Shown: one piece after another, positions 14,771 to 26,000 of the stretch | How positions within the stretch are numbered: position 1 is the first letter of the stretch | How the letters are laid out: each line of letters begins with the position of its first letter | DNA from: Brasenia schreberi | Lineage: Eukaryota; Streptophyta; Magnoliopsida; Nymphaeales; Cabombaceae | NCBI GenBank assembly: GCA_036023115.1 | Contig: JAYKKT010000086.1 | Coordinates: forward strand, 13,221,501-13,285,500 | Reading direction: 5' to 3' | DNA length: 64,000 bases | Notes under the pieces: generated by a model | Databases searched by the model: none | Told to the model about the DNA's origin: nothing | What the model saw: the letters and a program-made list of their open reading frames with translations, nothing else | Position numbers and translations under genes: made by a program

Positions 14771-14782
14771 ACTCTCTCCCAA
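14771..14782 (-). other. polypurine tract
   Basis: On the minus strand TTGGGAGAGAGT directly precedes the 3' LTR, the expected position of the plus-strand primer. Confidence 0.75.
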
Positions 14783-14814
14783 CTGAATCCGGACTCATCT
14801 CTAAGGTCGTGTGA

Positions 14815-15055
14815 TATGCGTGTTGCAGTTGCTCGTACTGCCAAAGCTCAACACTAGACACCCATGAGTCATCGTCCGTGCTTTTACTTGCCAAACTCAC
14901 AAGATACTGCATCTGTTGTTATGGCCCTATGCCCTCTACCTAGTTCGTTATCATTGTCTCGACTGGAGGTATATCCGGTCTCACCAATAGTGGCAGTCTA
15001 TGATCTAACTTTCGTGGGTCCTCGAAGTACCTCTTCAGCTGTGACATATGAATGA
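14815..15055 (-). pseudogene. chromovirus integrase tail and chromodomain remnant
   Basis: Reading the minus strand from 15055, the frame gives HMSQLKRYFEDPRKL, matching the end of chromovirus integrases (..VFHVSQLRK..). After stops comes QYLVSLASKSTDDDSW followed by ..ELWQYE, which fits the chromodomain pattern YLVKWKG....D.SWE. The central K-W residues are degraded (LVSLA for LVKWK). In chromoviruses this module guides integration to marked chromatin; here it is inactive. Confidence 0.6.
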
Positions 15056-15099
15056 CTGGATAGAACTTCAACCGATTAGGTAACTTTAATCTATAGGCT

Positions 15100-16250
15100 A
15101 CCTTACCCACCTATTGCTTCACTCTCAACGGTTCATCATACTTCGACTTCTACCCCATGTGACTTTCCTTATATACTTACTTCCGAATATACTCAATTAT
15201 CCGAAGCCACACCTAGTCTCCGATCTCAATTCAACGTCTCTTTGATGCTTGTTGGCGTGTTTCATCATTCGGGCTACTGCTCGTCAAGTGAAGCTCTCGC
15301 TTCTGGGTACAAAGTCCTCCTATCTCTTAACTCATGTAAGGTTGTCGGACAGTTCCCCGTCCCATCTCCCTATAGTAACTCCAAGGGTCCTAATGATTGT
15401 CATCCCAATGTGAGCTCAAAGAGACTCTTCCCTATGATTGAACTCCTATAGGAATTATAACTATACTGAACCACCTCTAAGAGTAATACCTAGTTCCTCT
15501 GACTAGCTGACACATAGTGGCGTAAGTACTCCTCAAGCATTACGCTTGAGTCTCTGAGTCTATCCATCGATTTATGGATGTTGTGTTGATGAGAATAGGA
15601 GACGTGTTCCCATCAGTCTAAACAACTCTATCTAAAATTGACTGGTGAATCGAGCATCACGGTCACTCATGATCTCTTCCAGCACCCCGAAATGTTTGAC
15701 CACATTTCTAAAATAGATGTACGGTCTCTTTCGCACTACACTCTCGTGGTGCGGGCATGAAGATGCTATACTTCGTGAATCGATCAACGACTACCAAAAT
15801 CATCTCGAAGCCATCTACTTGAGGTAATCTTGAAATGAAGTCTATGGACAGAGGTTTCCATGGTCTTTCTGGAATAGAAAGAGGCTGGAGTAACCCAGCA
15901 GGGCATTGATGCTCCACTTTATCCTGCTGGCAAGTGGGACACATGCATATGTAGTCGACAACATCGCACACCATACGGGGCTAGTAGTAACCGCATGCTA
16001 GGAGTGTGACTGTGCACTCTACCCCAGGATGTCCCACGTACTCAACGTTGTGTACCTCACACATCAACATATGTCTCAAGTCCCCCGCATCGAGTATGAG
16101 TAACCGTCGAGTCTTGGTCCACACCAAGCCCTCTCGAATCTCATATTTCTCAGTCACTCTAGTCCTGACTTGGTTCATGACATGTGCGTACATGTGCGTA
16201 TGAGGTATCCTGATCGATGTGTTGCCTAACCTGATCCAATATCTCCCCAC
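15100..16250 (-). pseudogene. chromovirus integrase, decayed
   Basis: The minus strand from 16250 shows the N-terminal zinc finger (MCEVHNVEYVGHPGVECT, then CPTCQQDK) and the linker PAGLLQPLSIPERPWKPLS leading to DFISRLPQVDGFEMILVVVD, the first aspartate of the catalytic DDE triad. The spacing from H-H to C-C is that of Ty3 integrases. The frame breaks at a stop near 15980 and again within the core near 15700. Downstream to about 15100 only fragments of the core and C-terminal domain are readable. Confidence 0.8.
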
Positions 16251-16299
16251 GCAATCTCATGATGGCACTCAAGGTCTCTACTCTCTTTTGACTCAAAGC

Positions 16300-17045
16300 A
16301 TCCACCATTGCATTCTCTCTATCTGAACTATATACCCAATCGAAATCATACTCTTCAAGAATATCAAACTAGCTAGCCTGTCTAAAGTTCAGCTTCTTCT
16401 GTGTCTTAAAGAGAGTATTTGCCAAATTATCCGTAAGGACAGAAAAGTGGGATCCAAGAAGATATACTCTCTAGATCTGAAGGCAATGCACGACTGCCAA
16501 CAACTCTCTCTCATGTGCGAGATACTGAGTCTCCGCATCTTTCAACTTTTAACTCTCAAAAGCTAGAGGATGTCCATCCTATGTGAGAACACCTCCAAGT
16601 GCTCAGTCACTTGCATCTGTGTGTACCTCGAAGGGCAATAGTGAAGTCGGGAAGGCATAGAACTGATTCCCCATAAATCATAGTCTTGAGGGCCTCAAAG
16701 GACTCTACACACTTACGCATCCACTCCCAAGCTCTCCCTTTCTTCAATAACTTAGTTAAGGGTGTAACTATCTTCAAAAAATCTCGAATGAATTTTCGGT
16801 AGTAATTAGCTAACCCTAAAAAACTCCATAGCTCTCCTACGTCTCTAGAAGTTTCCCAACCCTCAATGGCATGAACCTTCTTGGGATCCATGGAGATCTC
16901 TCCTCCACCTATGATGTGCCCAAGAAAAGTGATGGTGTTTCTCACAAACTCGTATTTCTCTCTTTTCACATAAAGAGATTATGATCTCAATCTCTCAAAC
17001 ACAAGTGAAAGATGTCAGACATGCTCCTCAAGAGTACCAGGCGCT
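16300..17045 (-). pseudogene. chromovirus RT thumb and RNase H, decayed
   Basis: Minus-strand frame 16969-16607 reads YEFVRNTITFLGHIIGG, DPKKVHAIEGWE and FLGLANYYRKFIRDF, the standard end of a Ty3 reverse transcriptase. RNase H follows in broken frames to about 16300, with pieces resembling WRVYLLGSHFSVLTDN and VDALSQK. The block starts at 17045 with TLEEHV, the sequence that normally lies just after the YxDD active site. Confidence 0.8.
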
Positions 17046-18165
17046 ACGGTACTAAAGTAACCCATGGCTGTAGCGTGGGTCCCTTTGTTGTCGATTGCTT
17101 CTACCATCCATTTTTGCGAGGGTTTTCATTCACTAGTCGACTGGTCCTAGCATTCACACTTGGTGGATTTGCTTACGAGTAAGGGCCACCATGTGGGAGC
17201 GAGTAAGCGCCACATCATTCAACTCGGCTTAGTGTAGATTAGGGCCTACCAGCCAAGCGATCAGAGCAAGCGTCTGCAATGAATGTGCCGACCGAGCAAG
17301 AAAGTAGATGGTTGGGACGTCTACTGGGTCAGGAGATTCACTTATTGTCCACGGGGCGATGATTTCAATAGATCTCAAGAAATCAGAATTGGGTGCTTGG
17401 ATACTTGATGGGAGAGTCAACCCTACACAGTACTAACTTCTAGTCTCACAGGGCGGTCAACCTTAAAGTAAGGGCATCTGTTGATTGTTACGACCAGGTT
17501 CCTGCTTCCTTAGGAGGAACTCCAGGTTGAAGAGTGAGTCGTGTTCCCACTTCTTGAAGTGATTGTTATGACCACGAAGAAACGACGAATCCCAACTACA
17601 GATATATAAGGGACAAAACTGCTAAGGGCATTCCATCCAATGTAAGCATCCTGATAATCAGGAATGCGATGTGGCATACCCAGGACAGAAAGCATTGGAT
17701 CAAACTCTTCTTTGGGTAGTAGCTATTCATTCATAGCCATCGACTCACGAGAAAGGGTAGAAGAGAATGGGACCACAACCACTTAGCAGCGAGTATCCAC
17801 AGGACCCTGGTTTATGAGACAAGTACCGCTACGTGGGGAAATCGTAGTTGGTGGATGGCTTGTTCTTTCCGTCGGGGCAATGGTGTGCAAACGATTCCAA
17901 GTATGGAAGATGAGTAGAAGGACAAAGAAGGGAAATCCCAATTTCTTCGGCCTCTCGATACAATCAAATAGATTGTGATGAATAGGACGTGGGGTTGAAC
18001 GTAGGGGCATAGAGATGAGCGAGGTCTGAACGAAGTGAAGAGGCATCACACTTGATGTTTGCGAATGACCTCCTAGCCACTTTTAGTTGGTGAAGCAACA
18101 AATGAGTGGGAGCGCGGTGGCGTAGGGGAGAGGAAGCTATTTTCTTCTTCTTTCACAATCCTCAT
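17046..18165 (-). mobile_element. insertion with mitochondrial DNA (NUMT) in RT
   Basis: The chromovirus RT stops at ..TFYRLMNE near 18165 and resumes with TLEEHV at 17045. In an intact element these are about 20-25 codons apart; here about 1.1 kb lies between, and the YxDD segment is absent. The insert has a different base composition (GC-richer, little strand bias). Part of it (about 17540-17710) is a recognisable piece of plant mitochondrial cox1. The rest has the look of organelle DNA, but no second gene was identified. Borders are approximate to about 20 bases. Confidence 0.65.
17540..17710 (-). pseudogene. cox1: mitochondrial cox1 fragment (nuclear copy)
   Basis: The minus strand reads [30 protein letters not shown] and FFVVITIT in one frame. 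This matches the C-terminal helix region of cytochrome c oxidase subunit I, where plant COX1 has [30 protein letters not shown] and FFVVVTIT. About 55 codons are recognisable; both flanks leave the cox1 frame. Several replacements (R to H, P to Q, C-C to R-R) show decay after transfer. COX1 is encoded in mitochondria in plants, so this is a transferred fragment and not a gene. Confidence 0.8.
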
Positions 18166-18708
18166 TCATCAATCTGTAGAAGGTCGCAGGTGCATTTGTG
18201 AGCCAGAATGGCATCACCAAAAACTCATATGCCCCGTATCTTGTTATCATGGTCGTCTTGGCCTCGTTCCTAGGTACAATATGTACCTACCAATAACTCG
18301 TCTTAGGTCCAACTTGGTGAACCATAACACTCCTCTAAGGCGGTCAAATAGGTCAACTACCAAGGGGATAGAATAACGATCCTTTACTGTCACTTTGTTA
18401 AGTGTACGATAATCTGCACATATTCATAGAGAACCATTTGCTTTCTTCTGAAACAGTACTGGTGATCCATATGGTGACTTTGCAGGTTGTATCATACCTG
18501 CTTCCAAGAACTCCCTCAACTGTCTCCTGAGCTCCTCTAACTCTAGAGGACTCATCCAATAGGCAGCTTTGAAAGGCGCTCTCACTTCCAATTCCAACAC
18601 AATCTCATGGTCGGTTGTCTTCCCAGGTGATAGACTTTTGGGAAGTTCGGGTGGCATCGTGTCTTGAAATGTGTGTAACAATCTCAATTTCGTGTGAAAT
18701 CCTCTCAT
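18165..18708 (-). pseudogene. chromovirus RT fingers/palm, decayed
   Basis: Minus-strand frame 18708-18424 gives the classic entry to Ty3 reverse transcriptase: PFKAAYWMSPLELEELRRQL, LEAGMIQPAKSPYGSPVLF and QKKANGSL. Frameshifted continuations carry fragments resembling [16 protein letters not shown] and [25 protein letters not shown]. The block ends at ..RLMNE where the mitochondrial insert begins, so the catalytic YxDD loop is missing. Confidence 0.85.
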
Positions 18709-19090
18709 TGTGACTATCCCTTTCCTCCTCCCTCAAAATGGCTAGTAGTGTAAAGTGACCCTTACGTAACCCCAATTTGACTTGCATGACTGAAAGTATC
18801 ATAGTCCCACATGTTGAAAGGGACAGTACCTTACCCGGATCATACTGAGGTACGAATCTTGTTGTTGCATATCCACACACACCAATCCTCCAAGGTGTGG
18901 TACATCATCATCTTGACTGTACGAAAGAAATCACAACCTAGCACTACTTCAAAATCATCAAGGGTGCTAACTATGAAATCCAAGCTACTATTCCAACACC
19001 CGACTTGAACACAACAAGCTCTCGCAACTCCAAGAACTCTATTTGCATTTGTGTTGATCATTTTTAACCGTTGCTCTGAAGGCTCTAGCT

Positions 19091-20345
19091 TTAACCCCAC
19101 TGACTCACCATAGTCGTGGAAATGATGGAGTGGGATGCACCCGTATCTACAAGTGCATGCATCATAGCTGTCCTAATGCATGTCTCTACGAACACTAGGC
19201 TCCGGCATGACTTGTTTCTCAAGCACGCTGCGCTCAAGAGTTGGAAGTTGGCGACTTGGGCGTCACTGATGCTAGCCCTTGTTGTCTCATCCTCGGCTAG
19301 AATGGTTGCTACCTTTGCCTTCTTTAGGGATACTTTCATAAGGTGTGAGCCTTGACATATGAAACAAGCGCCCAACCCTTTACTCTTCTTGTTTTAGCTA
19401 TTCTTTCTCTCCTTAGACTCACTCGATCTCTCCTTAGAATTTTTGGTTGAACCTTTATTTTTCTTCTACTTTTTATTTTTATTTTTCCTATTTTTGTTTT
19501 TGTTTTTTTTCCTCTTTTTTCTTTATAGATTTGTCACCTCCACTCTTAGATGCTCGGAGGTCCACAAAGCCTTCCACGGCTACAATGTCCTCCAACACGG
19601 TCAAAGAACTCCTCCTCCTTAGATCCACTTGAGCACAAGGCTGGAGACCTTGTTCAAAATGAAACTACTTATTGCCTTCAGTCATATTTCAAATATCCAA
19701 TAATAGAGAGCTGAATTTTTGCACATACTCATAAAGAGTGCCCGTATGCTTGAGCTTGTTAAGAAGCTCACGAGTCCTATGGTTGCAGTTTGTAGGCATG
19801 AACTGACCCCTCAAGTCTCTATTAAACTCTTCCCAAGTGGAAGGGAGAGTTGCACTTCCATCCGTAGCTGGTAGCTCCCTAGTTTGCCATTACATCTTCA
19901 CATCATCTCTAAAAAATAACGTAGTTCCTAACACCTGACTGTCCTCAGCTACTTGAGAGACACTTAGATATCTCTCTAAATCCCATAGAAAGTTTTCAAT
20001 CGACTTCCTATCCGGAACACCCCTAAACAGTGCAGGTTCTGAAAATTTTATTTTAAGAGACAATAGGTTAGGATGCGTGTCATTTCACGCTCTAATGCAG
20101 GTTGAACTGGACTCAACTCTTGAGGCCGAATCACCTCTGGTTTTTGTGGAATGCGGGTCTACTGCACCTGCAAGAAATCTACTTGAACAACAAGCCTTTC
20201 GTGGCTTTCCTTCAGCTGCACCTGTGTCAGTTGCAAACTAGACAACTGTTGTAAAATCTGTAGCAACACCTCATCTATGAAGGGTCTGCTAGAGGAGCTA
20301 GCTTCTTCGACTGCCTCTTTCCGTGCCTTTCCAATCTTAGGTAAG
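19091..20345 (-). pseudogene. chromovirus gag and protease, decayed
   Basis: The minus strand holds a gag-like region (about 20345-19400, heavily frameshifted, with FRGVPDRKSIENFLWDLERY-type matches), then a zinc knuckle CFICQGSH that has lost its last cysteine. The aspartic protease site ALVDTGASHSIIS lies at 19156-19118. Gag packages the RNA; the protease would cleave the polyprotein. Stops prevent function. The start of gag is uncertain. Confidence 0.75.
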
Positions 20346-21333
20346 CTTCAACACAAGCCTTACAACAAGTTTTACAGAAGAACACTCACACAAGACTTCA
20401 CACAGACCATAGTACAGACGCTGAAAACTTTTACATCAGAATTACAATCTCGACTATGGCTGAATTTGCTGCAGTATTCTGATGCGATTCTGACACCACT
20501 GTGGATCTGTTTTCAAAATTTCTGAACACTATGAACAACTATGGTATGTTAAGAGTATACACACCAAATTTTAGCTAAAAAATGTAAGAATTACCCCCGA
20601 AACTAACTATGCAAGGAACACTAATTTCAATTTCTGCGTTTCTGTCTGTCACTGTTTCAGTCCGAATTGCACCTGATTTCGGTTGATTGTTTTGTGGAAT
20701 TCCGGTTGGATCAGCTGTCCCGTAGCATGTTAAACCTGTTCTTAGCTTGTGCTTAACCAATTAGACGTTATCTTTTCCCAAAAAAGCAAGAACTAACAAG
20801 ATTCATCGCAGAAATGATTCAAAAATTTTAGATCTGAAATTTCAGGTTCCCGCTAGAATTTTTCAAATTTTTCTTGACCAAATCCGATCAGATATAATCG
20901 AATTCCTTGTCGATTTGAGTTCCATACACACTTGTAAGGTTAGATATGTTCCTTAGGAGTTTGAGAATTGGAAAATTCATGCACAACAAGCACAATTAAA
21001 GATCGTATAGAACTTCGTTCTTGCCGGCCAGTTTTTTTGTGTTGTTCTTGAAGAACAAAACTTTTTCCGCCTCGATCTGACTTAGATATGCTAGATCTTA
21101 GTGTCGGTCCATTGATTTAGGCTCCTTCTCCCTTCCCTCTATGATTTATCTAGTCCTAAACAAAGTAATTACACGTTTATCTCGTTCGGATCGGTGGAGA
21201 ATTTCCAGATCTGAACTTCTTCCCGTAAAACGTCTCTGTTTTTCAGCAGAATTTTCCGCAAGTTCCTGATCTGTGCCAATCTTTTTGCAGCGATCGTTCT
21301 TGTCCTCGTTTCTTCGCAAATCGAGTTTTTGAT

Positions 21334-21345
21334 GCTCTGATACCA
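21334..21345 (-). other. primer binding site (tRNA-iMet type)
   Basis: The minus strand reads TGGTATCAGAGC three bases after the end of the 5' LTR. This is complementary to the 3' end of plant initiator methionine tRNA and is the common primer site of chromoviruses. Confidence 0.9.
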
Positions 21346-21348
21346 AAT

Positions 21349-22222
21349 TATCACGGATCAATTTCAAACATTTATTTAAAAGACATTTACTAACCTGTGA
21401 TGGCAACAAAGATCGTCTGCTTCTTAAGTCGAAACATCAATGCGTTGAACACGTGAAATTCCTGTGACTTTCACTTCGAAGAGAGGTTTCTCTTGTTTCT
21501 ATGTTCATGCTATAATGCGGAAGGCTCTCCAAGTGATCTAAGGTCCACACGCATACTCACACACAGGTGCACAGGTGCTCTCAATAACTACTCGAAAGAA
21601 TAAAATCAACTAGCTTTATTCCAACGAAGAAGATGTTACAGGACAAGACAACAACGACTGCACATGGCTTACACTCTCCAGCTAGATCTCACACCTAGAG
21701 CTCACTCCACTCATGTGTGACTCTCTCACTCTCTAAGGCTGTTGGGATCCTAACTCACTCAAGGATTACTTAAGGAACTTAAGCTATGTAAAGATGAGCC
21801 AAGATAGCTCACAATACACAACCCTATGGGTATTTATAGAGTGAGTCTATATGTAACTTGCCCACACTAGTGTAGTGTGGCTGGAAGAATACTCAAGGGA
21901 ATATTCTTTCCACTAACCTCACTTAGGTTAGGATTAACTAAGCCTAGTTAACCCCTTAACCCACCCCTAGTCTAGTCCTAATCCAAACTGACTATGGACT
22001 TGGATTTGGATGGATCCAACTCTACCCGATTACAAAACATATACAAGACTCAATGCTATGTACATGTATATAAAGGAAGGACATCAAGGTGAGGGGCTTC
22101 CGAATGAAGGGTGCGCGCCACTCCGTCGTGCGTCGTCTGATACGCGCACCATGAAGCTGCCGGAGATAGGATGCACAAGGGTACGCACGGGTGCACGCCC
22201 CACGAGAATCATGCCCGTAATA
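21349..22222 (-). repeat. 5' LTR of chromovirus
   Basis: An 874-bp direct repeat of 13948-14770. Both termini have mutated: it starts TATTACGGGC where the other LTR has TGTCACGGGC, and ends CGTGATA instead of CGTGACA. These look mostly like C-to-T changes, as from cytosine methylation. Confidence 0.9.
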
Positions 22223-22227
22223 GGTGG
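22223..22227. repeat. target-site duplication, right (GGTGG)
   Basis: GGTGG directly after the right LTR, identical to 13943-13947. Confidence 0.9.
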
Positions 22228-22602
22228 ACCCCCGCAATACATTCGGCAACATTCTTTTGCATAATTCGATAGTCAACATAGGCTCTAGAATAAGGGTCCC
22301 AAGCCCTGTCTTTTGGAAATGGTTTGCTCCAGCCCACTCGACAGGCAGCTAATTTCAATCTAAATTATGGACGAAAACACAAAAGTTTCACTTTTGTTTG
22401 TATTAACGGAAGAAAATAAAGAGATTCGATTACTCACTCACTCAAAAAGAAACATTGTAGCTTCCAACTAATACAATCAACCAAGACACTACAACTCTAC
22501 ACAATCAAAATCCACAAAGTAACAAATTAATGTTGCCCATTCTATATGTTGCACTGCAGTAAGTGATGATGAGGATGAGGATTATGATGTTTAATAGCGG
22601 CA

Positions 22603-22852
22603 TCAAAGCTCTCTGCTACCCATTCCTATCACGGGCTCCCTTTCATAATAGCAATCTATTCTAGACTTGGAATAATTCCTGTAAAATGCGACACCGAGAA
22701 CACAAGTGAAGAAGGTGAAGGCAGCACCAGCACCAAACATACCCTTCCGTATGGTTTCACAGGAGATGGTTTCAAAATAGAAATTGGTCTTCAAGTTGGT
22801 GTAGTATGCTGTACCAGCTATTAAGCATGCCTCCGCAATGAGGAACGTCAAC
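22603..22852 (-). CDS. DUF1218 gene exon 3
   Basis: The acceptor is TTTGCAG before G TTG ACG TTC, completing the TGG codon split with exon 2. It encodes the end of helix 3, the conserved SCETIRKG segment, helix 4 and a short C-tail ending GSREL before TGA. The frame is intact. Confidence 0.85.
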
Positions 22853-22956
22853 CTGCAAATGAGAAAAGACTAAGATTTATGGACCTTACGATTGTTCGAC
22901 TTGGCTCTTTGGTGGGAATGGCATCCCTACCCACCCTGCCTGGAGTGAGTTCTCAA

Positions 22957-23025
<69 letters not shown>

Positions 23026-26000
23026 ATGGTAAATGCAAATTACTATCCATGCTCTCTACTTAAATATTGGATTCATATGAAAGATGGAGATTTTAATTTA
23101 AAAGTAGAAAGTATTGTTATACTTTGTATTTAATGCATCAAATATATTAATTGCTTTTAAATTCAAATCTTTATTGTTAATCCAATCAATCAAATAATAG
23201 AGATGTTTAAGTGGATTTAGACATGAATGGGTATGCGAATGGACTATGGACCATGCTCTCTATCTCTCTTTATATATATTTATTTATGGACCCCTCTACC
23301 ACTCCATCTTTGTAGATGTGAAACTAAACATGGTAAATGCAAATTACTATCCATGCTCTCTACTTAAATATTGGATTCATATGAAAGATGGAGATTTTAA
23401 TTTAAAAGTAGAAAGTATTGTTATACTTTGTATTTAATGCATCAAATATATTAATTGCTTTTAAATTCAAATCTTTATTGTTAATCCAATCAATCAAATA
23501 ATAGAGATGTTTAAGTGGATTTAGACATGAATGGGTATGCGAATGGACTATGGACCATGCTCTCTATCTCTCTTTATATATATTTATTTATGGACCCCTC
23601 TACCACTCCATCTTTGTAGATGTGAAACTAAACCTGTTTTTTTTAGTGATGGAGGGGAAGAGGGAGAGATAACTCTACGAAAAGGGGTTGAGGGAGTGAT
23701 TCTCATCATCCTTTGATGGACCTTTTAACTAAGGGCTAACCGATGTGTAAGTACAGGCCGGGTGGGGGGAATGCATCCCACCCAGCAACATTGCCATCCC
23801 TATTCTTGGGCAAGTTTATGTTTAAATAATAACTTGTGAATTTATAAATGTGACATAGACGTGTATGGACCAGATGTGACCTAAATGAGCTGAAACGATA
23901 ACTACATGAGCTATTAAAATTTAAAAACTTATTTGTGATGTAATTTTATTGAAAATCTTAGGTGGTGGCTTATTACGTCGCTCGTCGAATGCTCTTTGAT
24001 GATGCGTTGCTACATGTCCTCCAAATTCCGTCCATTTTTGCATACTTTTGTTGTTGATGGTTTGGTTTTTGGCCTTTGTGTTGGATGTTCTTTCCAAGCT
24101 ACGTTAATCGTCCGGTTCAATTTACAACATTTAAATTACACTGTTAGTAAACAAATTTGCCATTGCCAAAAGCAATTTTTGTCAGGTACCAAACCGATGA
24201 CCTGAACAGAATTTTCCGGTTAGATTTGATTTTGTTTACCGATGCGCACCCCTAATTTGAATGAAGTGGAAGATCCAATACTGTTAGGCTCACTCAGAAA
24301 GGGCTACACAAAGAGCTTCTTGGATTCACGATCAAATTCTTGTTTTGTAATGAAGCTCTAGATAACGCTTCTTGGATTCACTATCGAAGTCTCATTTGTT
24401 GCTTTTTCAATTTTAAGTTGTAACTCGAGGAAACTGCACCGGGGTGGTGGTGCCTTTCGCTTCTCGGGCATATGCTTTCAATACATTCTTCGGATCAAGC
24501 GGGTCGGTCATAAGCAAGCGAAAGCAAACCACGGAAAAAGAGAGTTGGGCTGGGAGTGGTGACGTTACCAGCAGCATATAAACAAGAACAGCACACAAAT
24601 TCGGGACCCAGGCATCAATCCCTTTCCAAGCACAGGCACCGGCTTGTTGCCGTTGCCGATGCCGATGCATGGCCTGCGAGCAATGCAAAGATGGCGCCCA
24701 CCCCAAACCACATCTCCGCACCTGAGCCATACGAGCAGTGAGTGCGGTAATTGTCCCAGTCGGCATGAACCTTACCCTGCACCCACAGCAAATTGAGGAC
24801 CCAGAGCTTGAGAGATAAAGAAGAAGATGGGTATGATATGCTAAAAAAAGAAATTCTGCTCCCTCATCCTTGGAAGACCAAGTACAAATAGAGAACTCCA
24901 CATATATTTATGGATTTATCAGTCACAAGGTACGTCCAAAGAAGGGAATTGCGTTAGGTAGCCGATAATCAGTAAGATAATTTTTCTTTTGACAAAATAT
25001 CAAAGGGGTGCCCAATTAGAATTCATCTACCCTACAACACCTAGCATGACTTGGTTTTGATTTAGAAGCAAAATAGAATACTTATCTAGTGCAGGATAAA
25101 GACTTCTTATTTTAGGCAAGCTGGAGTTAGCGCTAGGGGAGACCTTACCTATATACACTCCCCAACATTGAACTTGGGACCATCAAGTCAGAGTTTCTTC
25201 AATCCAGGATTGAAGCATGACTTATGCACGTAAAGGCTTGGATTTGGAGAAAAGAGAGTGTAAACATGAAAATTTTCACTTCAAAATTCTCAAGCTAGCG
25301 AAGAATTTTGAAATATCTGACTTTTGAGGCAATTGTGAGCGAGCGGGATATTTTCGCTTTAAACCTTCTTGAACCGATACTCAAGGGTCAGTTTAAGCCC
25401 TTATGGACTTTGATAAAACAATTTGGACTCTGGAAAAGAGACAAGTGTTTTGAAAAACTCGAGTTATGCCTATGTTTGCAAGTTTTTATATACGGGGTTG
25501 TACGATTCCAAGTCTTTGGGTTTTAGCTATTTTAGGCCGGATATGTGTGTGCACAAGTGGCCTAATTTCAGCGTGTTTGAGCGTAGATTCGGGGTTTCTT
25601 TGAAAACGCACGAATGCAAGGATGCACAAATATTTTTCGGGTTGAGATAATGATGTGAGCTAGGCTTGAATTGAAAGCAACTCACACAACTTAATGTAAA
25701 TACCCGAAATTGAAAGTGCAACTCACGTAGCTTAAGGGAAATACCCTAAATGTAAAGCAACTCACACGACTTGAATGTAAATTGCAAAATTAAAATATAC
25801 TTATATCTTAAGAGCGGAAAGGCTCAATTGTGAGTGAGTGTGCTTCGTGTATAAATGGAAAAGACAACTCACACGACTTGAATTGAGCTTACCGAAATTG
25901 AAATATAAGTATATAGTAAGAGCGGAAAGGCTCAATTGTGAGTGAGTGCTTTTGGTGTGTAAATGTAAATGACAACTCACACGACTTAAATTAAACCCAC

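Larger units (their letters stand above)
13948..22222 (-). mobile_element. Ty3/gypsy chromovirus, nearly full length, decayed
   Basis: An 8,275-bp LTR retrotransposon read on the minus strand. Order in its own sense: 5' LTR (22222-21349), tRNA-iMet primer site, gag with zinc knuckle and protease (about 20345-19091), reverse transcriptase (18708-18165 and 17045-16800), RNase H, integrase with HHCC finger, chromodomain (about 15055-14815), polypurine tract, 3' LTR (14770-13948). The GGTGG duplication shows it is a single insertion, unrearranged at its ends. Stops and frameshifts occur in every domain, so it is non-autonomous. The chromodomain-like tail and the order RT-RH-IN place it in the chromovirus clade; the exact lineage (Tekay/Del-like is possible) is not settled. 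It ends 380 bp beyond the stop codon of the DUF1218 gene. Confidence 0.9.
22853..24568 (-). other. DUF1218 intron 2 (1,716 bp)
   Basis: Bounded by GTAACG (donor) and TTTGCAG (acceptor) on the minus strand. It contains an (AT)n-(AG)n microsatellite and an exact-looking 304-bp tandem duplication. Near 24316 and 24369 the 15-base phrase GCTTCTTGGATTCAC also occurs twice. Confidence 0.75.

Noticed and set aside
24413..24901. 162-codon minus-strand frame
   Set aside because: It is a shadow frame over exon 2 of the DUF1218 gene. The true reading uses the other two frames, with correct splice borders and family motifs.
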